From: Takakia lepidozioides
Lineage: Eukaryota; Streptophyta; Takakiopsida; Takakiales; Takakiaceae
DNA: 64,000 nt
Assembly: GCA_030704615.1 (NCBI GenBank)
Contig: CM060732.1
Location: forward strand, 28,067,053 to 28,131,052
Reading direction: 5' to 3'
The number at the start of each line of letters is the position of its first letter. Within the stretch, counting starts at the first letter, position 1. Positions 44,036 through 56,129 of the stretch are shown piece after piece. The position numbers were made by a program, and so were the translations under genes. Under the pieces are notes generated by a model that saw nothing but the letters and a program-made list of their open reading frames with translations, was not told where the DNA came from and made no database searches.

Positions 44036-44830
44036 GAGAGATTCCTGTCCTCCCTTCCTACACATACCTTGGTGTTGAGTTTTCCTCCAACTGTGATTGG
44101 GATGCACATATTCCAAAAGTTGTTCAATCTGGCAAGCGCAAAGCGTTGGGTCTCACTAACTTTCCACTGCAGAGGGATCAACTCTGAAGTCAAAAGAACC
44201 ATGCTTTGCTGCGTTATTAGGCCTACCATGGAGTGAAGATCTGCTGTGTGGGTTGATAAATCCAACCAGGCTAAGTCTCCAGAATCCATTCAAGTGGGGG
44301 TGCTCGAGGAGTGCATGTCAGCATGCTCCAAAACAGCTAATGTAGCTGTTCGGGGTGAATTTGGCATTCCTCCCTTAAGCTCCCGACGCGATGAATTCAA
44401 TGTCAGATGCTGGGTCAGCTGCAATGTATGACTTATACCAGATATCCTAAGTTAGTCGACTCTTTATCTTGGAAGCAGGATCGGCCTGTCAAACAGGCTA
44501 CGTCCTGGTAGAAGAGGGTAGAAGAGATTCAAGGATGTGAATCTAAGTCCACAACCCATGACCCTGCTGGATAAATCTGACTTAGAGGCTGTAGTGTCCA
44601 AAGCCATGTCTGTTGCCAGGAAATTGTCTGATGAAAATGAAGTTAGGCAGAAAACTTCTGAACTTGTATCCAGTCTGCGACATGGGGGAGGCCATCATGG
44701 ATTACCTCAAGGGTTTACCCACTCTCCGCACTAGACTGAAATTCAAACTCAGGGCGGAGAGCCTACCTTTGAACAGCAGACAGATGTAGAGAGGAAAGGG
44801 GGATCGCAAAGGAGGGTTCACCAATATCCT
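44036..44830 (+). mobile_element. CT-tailed LINE fragment, RT C-terminal part
   Basis: It again starts right after a CT run, but at a more upstream point of the element (EIPVLPSYTYLGVEFSS-equivalent sequence, frame-shifted; then TMLCCVIRP). It continues through SACSKTANVAVRGEFGIPPL, VSKAMSVARKLSDENEVRQK and FKLR to about 44790. No tail module follows. Several frameshifts and stops are present. Confidence 0.75.
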
Positions 44831-46298
44831 TCAAGGAGGGTTGGTATCCTGAGGGACAATGTCAACGAATCACAAGGGTGGATGAGTCTTCTAGACAGAC
44901 TATGACTTACACTAAAATCAGTGTCATATGTCATCTCTACAGCTAAATTAGGACTAATGCACCAGCGCTTGAATCAACATTGTGCTTCACACCAGGTCTG
45001 TATGAGGCCGTAGATCAGCAGTGACAGGCTTGCCACTGGCTGTCTACAAGGCCTATGCAAACCTCAGTACGGTCAGTTTGGGGCCTATTTGTGAGCACAC
45101 AAGGGAAAGGAATAGTGGGGATTGGGTGATGTACGTGCAAATCATTGTCGATAGGAGGCGGGACAAGTTGTGCAGCCTTCAAGGAATACGTGGGTTGACA
45201 AGCTTGGGAATCACCAACTCCAAGGAACCCTGGATAAAAATGTGGAGTCACCTTACCATAGAGCTCATTTTCGAAACAGCTATCTTGGCAATTGGAACAA
45301 AACTACCGTATGGGACGGATTGCGAATCATAAACCTCTGCATGTGGACCATGAAAATGGACCTTGACACGACGTACATGCAAATACTCCAAACACGTTAA
45401 GGGTTGAGCTCATTTGTGCAGCCCTAGCATGAAAGGCAGTTCAGTCAAGAAGTTGTTACATGCATACACAAAGTTGACAGGGCTGCAGACAGGTACAAGA
45501 GGTTCCCCCTGAAGTGCATCTCTTGCGAATGTTCCAGGGAACTTACAAATTGTGTAGTGAGCCAATGACTTCTGTCGATAAAGCCTACAGGAAGGACATA
45601 TTGAAACTCCATGCAAGGGTGTCCCTGTGTCAGTTACAGCTACCTGTCTCTGGGGCACACACTAATCCAACTGCAAAACTGGATTCGCCTTGTGTAGCAA
45701 TTATGGTGCTGACGACCCACTGTTTTCAGGAAGCTGCTACTATCTACTGCACTTAGATGGTGGGTTTTCGAGGAACAGTCACAGACACCATCATTGAGTC
45801 TGCAGAACATCCAAACGCTTGAAAATGCAAATTGATTTCCTGGGAGCTGTCCACTGTGCCACTTTAATTCAAATTGTGCTGTTCTAATTACAAAATGCCC
45901 GAACTGACATCGTGCACGCACCTGTACTCCGAAATTTCCGCTTAGTCGGAGAGACAAGTGGAATTTGTGGAGAACAGTGAGACAACACAGCCCATCCGCC
46001 TCTCTGATGCGGGACACAGAACCCATCCTGCTTGCCCGATAAAGACGATTCAAATTATTAGCTCAATTGCAGGGCTTAAGGCGCGTTTGTAATGTACTTT
46101 TTCAAACACTTGTAGTACTTGTAGTCAATTCTCTTAAAGTGTGAATGGTGCCAGCGGTCCTTCTTCTAGCTTCCCAATTCAGCTCATTCATGCCATCCAA
46201 TCAACAATACAATGGCACCTAGAAAGGAACGCGATGGGAAGGTCAGCACAGTTTCCACGATCATTTGGGCCACCTAGACTAGCTCTTGGCAGCTGAGC
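44831..46298. other. No gene recognised
   Basis: Frames up to 137 codons but none with a recognisable motif. If the candidate transit-peptide exon upstream is right, this stretch is intronic. A short in-frame PPPID stretch on the minus strand near 45150 was examined and could not be tied to the YgfZ-like protein. Confidence 0.3.
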
Positions 46299-46501
46299 TT
46301 CTTGTCGCGCAATCAAATCTCTCACCAATTTGCCGACACTGCGCAATTCCCAACACTGTTCCACTTGCGCTGAGAGGGACAGCACCGAGAAAATCCTACA
46401 GATACACGTAAAACCCCTAAAAGTATTCAGAGATGACGCACCTGGTGTAGCAGAGCCGAGGGTGCAGTGATCCGCAACGTTGCGCTGGCCATGGCCGCCA
46501 T
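46299..46501 (-). CDS. Candidate transit-peptide exons of the YgfZ-like gene
   Basis: From the ATG at 46501, 20 codons rich in Ala/Ser/Leu (MAASTTF-like in style: MAAMASATLRITAPSALLHQ) end at a GTGCG donor after 46442. A second open piece follows TATCTGTAG (from about 46395, DFLGAVPLSASGTVLGIAQC) and meets a good GTGAGA donor near 46330. This is the composition expected of a chloroplast transit peptide. Linking it to the YgfZ-like exons needs a ~3.3-kb intron holding the LINE fragments, and any exons in between were not identified. It could instead belong to another gene. Confidence 0.3.
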
Positions 46502-46509
46502 CTCTCTGG

Positions 46510-47329
46510 CCCCTTCCTGTTAAGGGGGATTAGAGTCAGGTTCCTGCTTACTCCAAATCGCCCAAGGCTGTGATGACGTGATGACCATGCTTTAGTTTTG
46601 AAGGGTATCTTAGACTTTCATTTGCAAGTTCCCCAAAAACTTTTTCCTTCATTTTGAAGGGCCGTAATTTTGACTCCCTTCATGTTTTTTTTTTTCGGCC
46701 ATTCGGCGAGCATGCAGGTAACATTAGAAAGCAGCTCAGAGACGATCTTCCACCTTGATTCCCTCCTTGCGTGATAGCTCTGGTCTGCAATCTTCTGAAC
46801 CCAAGCATATGTCTAAAATTGCTGCAGACTTTTTCAAGAGTCTTTTTGAGAAAAGACCCCACACACCTATGGTGAAGGAGGTCAGGGATACCCTTCTGAC
46901 TCCACGAGGTCTCCGTGTAGCAGGTAGCCTACCAGATTTCTTAGTGGTGATCTTGTGCTTCCCATCATGGACAGTCAGTAACCTCAAATATGTATGTGTA
47001 TGTTTTTATATTATATCAAGTTTATTCATTTAAAAATATAATAAAATATAATTAAAAAAATCTGTTTGCCCTCGATAAAACTTGCCGTGGAAGATCACTT
47101 TGAACAATAGTCAAATGCAGAGAGGAAAGGGACATTGTCAATGCCCGATGTACAAGAGGCCTGAAGAAAGTTTCTATTTTTTGATATACAGTCCTAGGTA
47201 TTTTCATCAGAGAGTGACCCTCTTGAAGACCATCAAGACCTAGTCACCGCACCTATGTTCATCAACTAAGACAGTTTCTGAACTTGTTCTACAGTTTCAA
47301 CCTTCGCAAGGTCCAATTATGTTCAAAAC
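46510..47329. other. Non-coding, with decayed LINE-like words
   Basis: AT-rich in part (about 46995-47065). At about 47109-47250 a strongly diverged copy of the CT-tailed LINE's zinc-knuckle region is visible (AGAGGAAAGGGACATTGTCA, then CCTGAAGAA... and TCATCAGAGAGTGACCCTCT). No gene. Confidence 0.4.
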
Positions 47330-49078
47330 CTAGTCATAGAATACCCTGGCCTGTTTCAGCCATGGTCGACCCAGCAATAAGGAGTAAGCTTCCATGACAT
47401 CATCCATTTTCAACACAGTCACTGTGATATTAAAGATCATCTTCTGAATCTGTATCTTTACTCCTCTTATCAAGCCTAATGGTTGTACACTCCTTTGATG
47501 TGCCATTGTTACTGTGAATGGGGCTGGTTTCATGTTACTTAGACCAAGCTTCTGTCTTAATTGGTCTATCATGATATTCACTTCCGAGCCTCCATCTATC
47601 AGTACATCAGTCAAGTCTGTGCTTTCAATTTTCAATTGGATTACTGACATGGAATCATCAAAGTCCACGACAGTTTGTTGCCCTTCAGGCTTCACATTAT
47701 AACTTGTCACCTTGCTGTTCAGGTCTATGTTCTTTGTCACATGAGCAATATGATTGATTGCTTGATACAGCCTGTGTCTATAGGGTGCCACGGCCAATAG
47801 CTGCCCAATTGTAATCTCAGCTTTGGACTGACATATTACTTCCGCCAAAGCCCCTTCATTATCATGCATCCATGAAGCCTCTTGCTTCACTTCCTCTTCA
47901 CCTTCTTCATCTTCTCTTTCAGAGTCAGAAGAATCTGCCATAGGGATATCAGTATCCTTCTGCATTTCCCTTATGGTATCAGCCACTCCCTTGTGCAATT
48001 CCTTCTCATCTCTCCATGCCTCATCATCTTCAGGCACATCACTGCCATCTTCATTTACATCTTCTTCTTCATCCACTGGAGGTTTTAGCTTTGCTTCTGG
48101 TAACTATCATTGTACTTACTTCTGGTACAAAACATGGCATAACCATGTGAGCTGCCACTACTGGGCTTTCATTCATAGGAGCTCTCATTTCATTCTGGTG
48201 TCTGATCCAGAATGGACATGCTACTTTGCGATGTCCTGCCTGGTTACAATAGTAACACAGTTCTTCACCATTGGGTCCTCGCCCTTGGTCTATTCTAGGA
48301 TTATTTCTATAATCCTGATTTATTGGCTGGTAATTCCCCCTTGGATTACCGTGATAGTTGCCTCTGGGATTGCCTTGGTAATTCCCTCTTGGATTACCTC
48401 TTCCTACCATACCATTGTTATATCCACCAGGCCTATCATAGTGGTCCTGGTCATTATTTCTTCTTGGCTGGGGTTGCACTTGATGCACCTCACTTGCCTA
48501 GGTTCTCTTGTAGTTGTCCTTCTATTGTAATAACAATTCTCAGTAGAATGGTTATCTATTTTACAAATAGTACAGTGTTTCTCCTTCATGTGGCATTCAG
48601 TTGTGGTATGGCCTTCATTTTGACACTTTACACACCAAACACCTTTCCGTGTTGCAGCCTCTGTGACGTATTTTTTCAAGATTTCTTCCAATCTTTTTTC
48701 GTAGTTGTCCCTCTTCATCCTTCTTCTTGCTCTTCGTCCTGAGCTATTGCTCTTCTTCCTCATCTGACTCATCTTCAGAGTCATCATCATTTCTTTTATC
48801 TCTCCTGAGTTTACTCAATTCTGTTGGCTGTTTCGAATGCCTCATCCACTGTATTATGAGGTAGCATATCCATTTTCTTTTGTAATTCAGGTCTTAGTCC
48901 ACTCACAAACCAAGTCTTCTGTAATCATGGTGTTGGTACAGCAGCCAGTTTTTTCATCATTAACTTCATCTTCTCCATGTACTCTTCAACAGTTTCATGC
49001 TTATTTTGCCTTAACTGTTGTAAACTCCCATACAATTCATCTTCAGTTTTGTTTGTCCTGAACCTGTTTCGGAATGTT
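47330..49078 (-). mobile_element. Ty3-type retrotransposon: gag C-terminus, zinc knuckles, protease
   Basis: Reading the minus strand: decayed gag C-terminal text up to 49078; knuckle-type motifs CVKCQNEGHTTTECHMKEKH and CTICKIDNHSTENC at 48404-48790; CYYCNQAGHRKVACPF amid NPRGNYHGNPRGNY-type repeats at 48069-48488; an acidic linker; and an aspartic-protease domain at 47330-48076 (VLIDGGSEVNIM, then YSLLLGRPWLKQA), with DGGS at the catalytic Asp position. RT, RNase H and integrase are missing: sequence after the GRPWL motif stops at about 47335. Several frames are needed, so the copy is inactive. Confidence 0.78.
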
Positions 49079-49989
49079 CACTATAACAGATCGCGGTATA
49101 TTTGACTGCCGAGGCGCGGTAGTCATGGTTTTCCTGACTTTGACCATGACTTCCCTGTATTTTTGGACCAAATGGGACTTCACGTAGTCGTTGAGATGAC
49201 TACGTGACTACGTAGTCCTCTGGGCGACTACTTTGGTAGACGTCGTCATGACTGTATGGTTTCGCACTAGAGGGAAGGGTGGTCAACGATGGTTGACCAG
49301 CGTGAGCTTGCCACCAAATAGTCGCCGGAATGACTTCTAGTACTAGCTTAGTAACCAAAAGGTTTAATTTTTTTAAAAAGTTGTTTATAGCTATAGCTTA
49401 TAGCATAGTCATTTCCATGACTGCAGTGTACATGGATGAGGTTACATAGTCATGATGACTACTGGGGATTTTTTAATTTAGTGTGTATAATACAATTAAA
49501 ACACCATATGATCATATGAATGACTAATGGGTGTATTGGTTAACAGGTAGTGAACTATAATTCTTATAGTAAAGAGGTTGCATGTTCAAACTCCTCTAAG
49601 TACAATCAAATGGATAAGATGGCCCTAGGGTTAGTAGGCGAGTTAGGGATAGCACGTGGTACCCTAGTTATTATAAAATGCATTATGCCACATGGCACAA
49701 TGCGGTGCGACGCGACGTTTGATATATGTTTTTTTTTTATTTTTTTTTATTTTTTTAAATCAATTGCGCCTCGACACGTGGCGCTGTAACGGCGGCTGCA
49801 GTATGGTATATATGACTGCAGTGAGAGATATCACTTGGTTCATATGACTGTAGTCATCCGGACCGTACCATCCTATACTCATTGTATTGACTTGGTTTAC
49901 ACGACTTACAGTCATAGAAGTCATATGTACCGTTTATGACTGCAGAATAGTCATATATACAGTCATAAATACCGCGATCTGTTGTAGTG
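49079..49989. mobile_element. Non-autonomous CACTA transposon (MITE), 911 bp
   Basis: The left end begins CACTATAACAGATCGC. The right end is the inverted counterpart GCGATCTGTTGTAGTG; about 21 bp pair with one mismatch. A 3-bp direct repeat GTT (49076-49078 and 49990-49992) flanks it, as expected for CACTA elements. Sub-terminal GACTAC/AGTCATGA words recur throughout. It carries no transposase and interrupts a gag gene whose coding sequence continues on both sides. The end at 18958 belongs to a relative. Confidence 0.9.
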
Positions 49990-50767
49990 GTTGTACTAAG
50001 GTCATTCCAGATTAGGAAATGATTATTAGGAAACCTTGCATACCATTCACTTGTTTTCTTGATAAATGAACAAGAAAATAGTCTCATTTTGGCATCATCG
50101 CCATTCTCAATGTTCATAATACACATGTGCTCAAATTGGCTAATGTGTACATCAAGATCCCCTTTTCTTGCATATATTGGAAAAGGTGGCTTTGCCCATG
50201 TTGGAGGTACCGCCATCTGTGGCCCTACACCCTGCCATTTAACAGGTGCTAGTCCTCCTGTAAGTGTTGGTCCTTGAAGACCCGCTGTTGTAGTGGTGGA
50301 ACTTCCAGTGTTGGCCCCTGAGCACTCCCTGCTACTGACCCCCCTTTACTTGCAGTATCCCCAGCTCCAGTTGCACTACTTCCCACATTCTCTGTCCCCC
50401 CAGAGCCAGATCCAAGCTGCCCGTCTGATCCCCCTGAGCCGACACCTTTGTTGGCATGTGATCGAAGTGTTCCACTTGATCCAGATCCAACAGTTTGGGA
50501 TGTCCTGGTTGTAGTCTCAACCTCAATTGTTGGGTCTACTTCTTCATACTCTTCATCTTCCAAATTCTTCTCTTTGTTTTCATCTTCCAAGTTCTTCTCT
50601 TGGATTTCTTCTTCCTCACTCATATAACTCAACTGCAGTGGTGTTGGAGAGTCTGAACTCTTCGTTGGCTCTGCCACATCTTCCTCTCCTTCTTTGTCTT
50701 GTGTTTCAAAAACTGGAGTTCCTGCTCTTGGTGTTCCATGCCAACTCTGATCAAAGATTTCTGTCAA
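49990..50767 (-). mobile_element. Ty3-type retrotransposon: gag N-terminal part
   Basis: The minus strand reads a long acidic, Ser/Gly-rich segment (EEEIQEKNLEDENKEKNLED; 50249-50767). Then comes the capsid-like start WAKPPFPIYARKGDLDVHIS, KMRLFSCSFIKKTSEWYARF, LIWNDLSTT (about 49995-50216), typical of plant retrotransposon gag. The frame changes at about 50230. The remainder of gag resumes at 49078 after the CACTA insertion. Confidence 0.75.
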
Positions 50768-51049
50768 ATCTTTAACCCAAGGATGTACCTCAAATCTTTT
50801 CCCTCATGGCTGATCTTCTTCATGTACCAAATCTCTTATTCTTTCTTGTAAAGAATTAGAAATAGCGGCATCCAACTCTGGTTATTCCGGTATGGGTGAT
50901 GTACTCTATAGCCTTAATGGTATAAGAGGTCCAGATGATTCCCCTATGTCTATTCCTCTCTCCCAGAGATATGGGTAATTAGCTTTCTGTCGTGCGCATA
51001 CATATCGCTACACAACTACATCGCTGTCCAAAACCACACAACACATGTG

Positions 51050-51180
51050 CACGCCACACACTAGTATATCACTAGTCCACCACTAGTCGAGCCACTAGTC
51101 CAACCACTATGCTACAACTAGTCAGTCACTAGGTTGTCACTATGCTGCCCACTATGGCAGTCACTAGTCCACACAATCGC
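51050..51180. repeat. CACTAG-rich degenerate short tandem repeat
   Basis: At least eight CACTAGT/CACTAG/CACTAT words occur in about 130 bp, with spacing of roughly 10-14 bp. No coding function. It might be the sub-terminal zone of a lost transposon, but no terminal repeats were found. Confidence 0.55.
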
Positions 51181-51580
51181 CCCCCTAGCTGGTGCTTAGG
51201 TCCTCTAAGTTCAGGTAGCCACAAGATGTGATAGTTACCATAGCCTCACTAAGTTCTCCACCACTGTCCCTACTACACTCAAACTCGATAGATCAAGAGG
51301 TCGGGTGCAAGAGTTGCCCCATCGTTAGTCGCCGTCTTGCAACCTGTGAACTTGAGCTTGGGATCTCATGTATTGACTCCTATGAGCTTGGCCTCCCATA
51401 TCTTGTTAGCTGCCTCCAGTCATGTCCACTGCCACTATCCCAAGCAGTGTGGACACAACCAATCTCCGTCAGGAACCTTATCAAGAGGTGGTGTCAAGCA
51501 TCCCATATGCCAACCCCTTGAGCATCGATTACACACCAGCATGGTGACTGCCCCTTTGGCAGACCCACAGAGCATGCACC

Positions 51581-52416
51581 TCAAACCTGCAAGTACCACT
51601 GGCAAGTTTGGATTAACTCTGCCATCGACATTGGGAAGGTGTCATGGCGCAGAATTACGCACATGGTCGTCATGCCATCCCGACCCTCCAAGATCAGGAC
51701 TCCTGAGGGCAATACCTCTTGAACCCTCAGAATAACACGCCCTACAGTGACATGCAGGGTCGTAGGAGCAGTCTGCTGCAAATAAACATAGTCACCAGGG
51801 TTAAACCTCCGAACCCCCAGGACGATATCCTCCACCACGTATAGTGGCATACCTCAACGTATCACGGTGCTGTGCAATGGCAAGGTTCTCAAAAGCCATG
51901 GGTATGACATTCTTGAACAACTCTGCACGCTGATCACATGCATGTACCCACACGTCCGGATTGTCAAGGTTAAGGACTTGAGGAGTGTCCCTTCGAATGG
52001 CTGTAGGCAATCCGGCTTTCGGCCAAAGAGAAGGAAATATGGTGAGAAGGAGGCAAGTGATGCTTGTTTGTTGAACATGTAGCCCATAGCTAACCAAGGC
52101 TATCCCAATCTCCTAGGTGTCCTTTCTACAAGCCATACTTGCGCAAACCCCTCTTTACCGTCTGAACAACTCTCTCTGCCAAGCCATCGGCCTCAGGATG
52201 ATCCTGAGAAGTGGTACGGTGGTCTATCAAGGCTTTATCACACAAAGCCTGAAACTCCCCCAAGAACTCTCTCCCTTGGTCCGTGAGTACCTCAGCTGGA
52301 GCACCAAATCGGCTAAGCACACGATCCAAGAATGCATACGCAGCCCCCTCACTAGCCTTATCAGGCAATGGAAACGCTCTGGTTTCTTGGTCGCCACTGC
52401 ACATAGGGTGGCCCAA
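51581..52416 (-). mobile_element. Ty3-type integrase core and C-terminal fragment
   Basis: The minus strand encodes the integrase core end: FLDRVLSRFGAPAEVLTDQG, REFLGEFQALCDKALIDHRT, then PEADGLAERVVQTVKRGLRK. These hold the second Asp and the Glu of the DDE triad (TDQG; ADGLAER). A frameshift near 52097 leads to the LLFGRKP block, a second leads to a C-terminal RRFNPGDYVYLQQ stretch, which resembles the region after the core in gypsy integrases. The first catalytic Asp and everything upstream are replaced by LINE sequence. Inactive. Confidence 0.78.
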
Positions 52417-52640
52417 GCCTTTTTAGCTGCAATTGTCAAGTCAAAGAAAACCAGAGACATAATATCTGTTGCAGAGGTGTTTTCTTTGTTGAGGGCCCAG
52501 GCACAACGACTCTTCCAAATGTTCCAGAGGATTGACCATCTGAGGGCTTCAAAAACTGGACAGTCAGAAGCCCTAGTCTTCTGCCCCTGGTTGTAGTTGA
52601 GAAGGAGCTTGTTGAAAAACGTAACCGTTTTTTTTTTAAA
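52417..52640 (-). mobile_element. L1-type LINE C-terminal fragment
   Basis: The minus strand reads CPVFEALRWSILWNIWKSRC, AWALNKENTSATDIMSLVFF, DLTIAAKKAWATLC: the same C-terminal text as at 36.3 and 37.5 kb. It is joined directly to the integrase fragment. On the other side a T homopolymer (about 52628-52637) could be the element's poly-A tail seen from this strand, or unrelated. Confidence 0.7.
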
Positions 52641-52789
52641 AATAATAAATGAAAGGGGGTTCATTTTCCTCATGTCCCCACTGGGCAGTTATTCTCATGT
52701 AACCGGGCAGGAGAAAATAAAATTTTAAAATCTATAAGTTAAACCCTAAACTATTTTTGGCTTTAGTTGCTAGTTGTGCCACGTTACCG

Positions 52790-52965
52790 GAGACGGGTCA
52801 CGGAGGCTGCCACGATGGCGGAGACGGCTCACGGAGTCCGTCGCCGTTAATGCTGACGGCTTCCGTGGCTCGTCCCCGTCCATGGTGACGGACGTCGTGA
52901 GCCGTCATCGTCCACGGTGACGGACACCGAGACACCGTGCCCGTCACCGCCCAAATAGTATTCCA
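52790..52965. repeat. GC-rich GACGG/CCGTC repeat tract
   Basis: Dense alternation of GACGG(A/C) and CCGTC words, for example CGTCCACGGTGACGGACACC. They give many short self-complementary pairs. The base composition contrasts sharply with the flanks. Function unknown. Confidence 0.5.
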
Positions 52966-53711
52966 TAGTATTCCATACAGGGTGACGATGTGAGCTCAAG
53001 GTGACTGCTAGTTTCTACTTTGAAACCAAAAGGCTATCTTGGGCTTCGAGACGCTCTATCGCCGCTCGGAAGTGAGCACCCTCATCCTCTGCCTGGATCT
53101 TGAAGCCCAGCTTGAAGATGTTCTGCCACGCCTTCCTAACAGAGTCCTTTAGCGAAGCCGTGACAACTCGAGCCCGTGATGGCAATAGGAGGACTGTCCT
53201 TCTGTGTTATATATTTAGAGAATAGAGAGGGCATGCTCTTCTTCTGTCTGCTCTTCTTTTGTTGACCCACTTAAATGGATCTTGAGTAACTTTGTCCCTC
53301 GATACCCAAGACACAAGGATTGTGAGGTTACGATAAATCCATTCCAGAATCAACAACATATTATATAAAGCTGCTCAAGATTCCACAGCATGTGTGCCAA
53401 GTGGGTTCATGTTTGATTGTCTGCATGCGTCACGAGAAAACTACTTGAATACTGGAACTGCTCTGTACCAAGCAAAACAGAAGAGTGCACGTACCTCGCC
53501 AGCGCACTACCATAAATTTGCACGCGTCAAGAATTCAGACCCTGCTTCTTTAAGAAACTTCTGAAATTTTTGAGGGTTTAGGATTTTGTCTGCAGCATCC
53601 AATAATTACTGACGTGAGAGAAAATCCACACCTTGTTGTTGTTCGATTCTCCTCCAGGCTGCTATTTGATCGATCTCTTTTGCTGGAGAGAGGAATCTCG
53701 ACAAGTGCATC

Positions 53712-56129
53712 ATGGCTGCGGTATTTGTAGGGAGAAGCAGAGCCACAGCACCGATACTGAGCTGTTTGCAGAGGAAAGCGCTGGCAACAGCAATGGCCGA
53801 GAAGGATTTGTACACACTGCCGGAACTTCCATATGATTATGCGGACCTGGAGCCCATAATTAGTGCAGAGATAATGCAACTTCATCATCAGAAGCATCAT
53901 CGGGCCTACGTGACGGGCTTCAACAAGGCGCTTGAGCAGCTGCACTCTTCCAAAGATCCAGAGACCATCGTTGATCTCCAGTCTGCAATCAGGTTTAATG
54001 GCGGAGGTGTGGATCTCGCCTGTTCAAGTCACAGTTTTCTTTGAACACATCGGATACCAAAGTTTGAGTCTGATGTGAATTTGCATTGATTGTCTATAAA
54101 TTGAGTCCCCTGTAAACGATGTAGCTCCGTGTAGCTCGCGGGATCAGTGATGGACTTGAAAACTTCATTTTCGTGAATGCTTCAATTATAATCCCATCAT
54201 TGACGTATACTCTTCCAGATCTTATCATGTACTGCTATTTCCGTTTCTATTCATTTAAAATGTCTTCGTAATTAGCAGCCCGCATGGATTCATCTTGCCA
54301 TCACAGTCTACTTAATAGGTTTCCACAGCACACACATTGTCTTTCTTCATCCTCACCAGTGTATGTATCCTTGGAAGCATCTAGTTCTCCTCAATGCATA
54401 ACGTCTTATTCCCCCTGTAAGTTGACTTACCCAGCTGATTCAGTTGGTTTGTATCGACAGGGCGTACAGAATTGTTTTCCATCCCTCCCTCCTGGCATCA
54501 GTCTCAAAATTGGAAATTAGGGGAACCCATTGCTGGTAGAAGCTGACACGCCCTTTAGTTGATTGGCTTATCCTGCAGGTCATATCAATCATTCAATCTT
54601 TTGGAATAATCTTGCGCCACCAAAGGTAATCTTGATGCTTGGAAGACTTGGGTACGTAATTTGTGTTACTGTACAGTAAGCTGTTTGAGAGTACATACAA
54701 ACGAGGTTGGTTTTCTGTAGTACTGATAAATCTCTACCATAGCTTTTGAGAGGTATGCCCTTCTTTGGGATTGCAGGCAGGAGGAGGGGAGCCACCAGAC
54801 GGGAGTTTCGCAACAACTATCGACTTGGAGTTTGGTTCATATGAGAAACTGATGGCAGCAATGAGTATCCTCGGTGCTGGAGTGCAAGGCTCTGGTTGGG
54901 TGGTACGTTTTGTTCAACACTGGTCAAGTCTATCTAGAATCTTGCATCCCGTTCATGTTCGTAGCCATCCGGTCATAGACCCTGAACCTAGAGCACAAGG
55001 GGGGACGAAGCGAGGGAAGGATAGAAGAGGTCAGGCGATTATCTACGTAAAATATTCAACGATCATACTTAAGGGGCCAAGTAGAGACCGAAACGAGACC
55101 GGAATGGAAAGGGGTCCCCAGGGGGCCGCCACCTGCATCCTCTTTCATTTATGATGGGTCCCAGCTCGGCTCTTTCCATGGAACTGCTTCTGTCGTTCGA
55201 AGTAGCTTTCGGTGTACCTAATACCAGTTTTCTGTACTTGCCAGTGGCTAGGCCTTAATAAAGATTTGAAGAGGCTTGAAATACAGACAACGGCAAACCA
55301 GGTATTCCTGTCTCGCAACCTGAATTTGAGCACTTTGCACGGGTGTCATTGCGGAGTCTAGATGACTCGGTAAAGTCCAGTTTTTGTGTGATTCTGATGC
55401 AGCCTCTTTGTTTGCTTTGCTCACTCCATATTCCTTGGTTTCGGCGGTACTGTCGAACGGGTTGATGAAGCCGGCAACAGAATGAACTAGTGTGCAACAA
55501 ACTTGGCTGGCTGCTCAAATCTTGTAAAACGAATTGGTAGACTGGTCTCAAGTGGTTGAACGCGAATTCTGTCTGTCAGAGCAGTGAAGCCCGTTTTGGT
55601 GGTGGACCCTGTCTGCAGGATCCGTTGGTGACAAAAGGTCTTGTGCCATTGCTCGGCATTGATGTCTGGGAGCATGCATATTATCTGCAGGTATGTGCCA
55701 GAAGACTAGAGGTGTCACCATCGAAATCTTGGTGGAATTCTCGCCATGATAATTTGAGGAGTACAATTCTCAGAACGACGATGCGAATTTGCAAACCTTG
55801 ATTTATGCGATACACCTGTGAATGGCAGTGTTATACTGATCTGCATCTGTTAACTATTTCTATGCTTTTAAATGGAGGAAAATGTCGTCTAGTACAGCCT
55901 AGAGGCTGTTAGCTAGTCTCTGTAGAACGATCCAGTTCGTTGTAGGATCAATCTGAGTTACTAAAATGATAGAGAATCTGAGATCAACAGGGTTAAGGTG
56001 AGGTGACAAAATATGACTTGGATTGATCTGTTGCAGTACAAGAATGCGCGCGCCGACTATCTGCATAACATTTGGAAGGTGGTGAACTGGAGGGATGTGG
56101 CCAAACGATATGTCAAACACCTTGAATGA
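53712..56129 (+). CDS. MSD1: Mitochondrial manganese superoxide dismutase
   Basis: Complete gene: six exons (53712-54006, 54579-54625, 54777-54902, 55245-55301, 55619-55690, 56037-56129), all GT-AG, phases closing to 229 residues. The first ~29 residues ([20 protein letters not shown]) form a basic, Ser/Ala-rich mitochondrial presequence; the mature protein starts near [18 protein letters not shown]. The four Mn ligands are present: H58 (MQLHHQKHH), H103 ([11 protein letters not shown]), D190 and H194 ([10 protein letters not shown]). QGSGWV and TTANQDPLV mark the conserved C-terminal core. The enzyme turns superoxide into hydrogen peroxide and oxygen in the mitochondrial matrix. A putative cytosine-rich leader lies upstream, with no clear promoter. 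It looks functional. Confidence 0.96.

Noticed and set aside
45015-45251. Minus-strand frame with a PPPID motif as an N-terminal exon of the YgfZ-like gene
   Set aside because: No suitable splice sites or continuing similarity; the match is too short.
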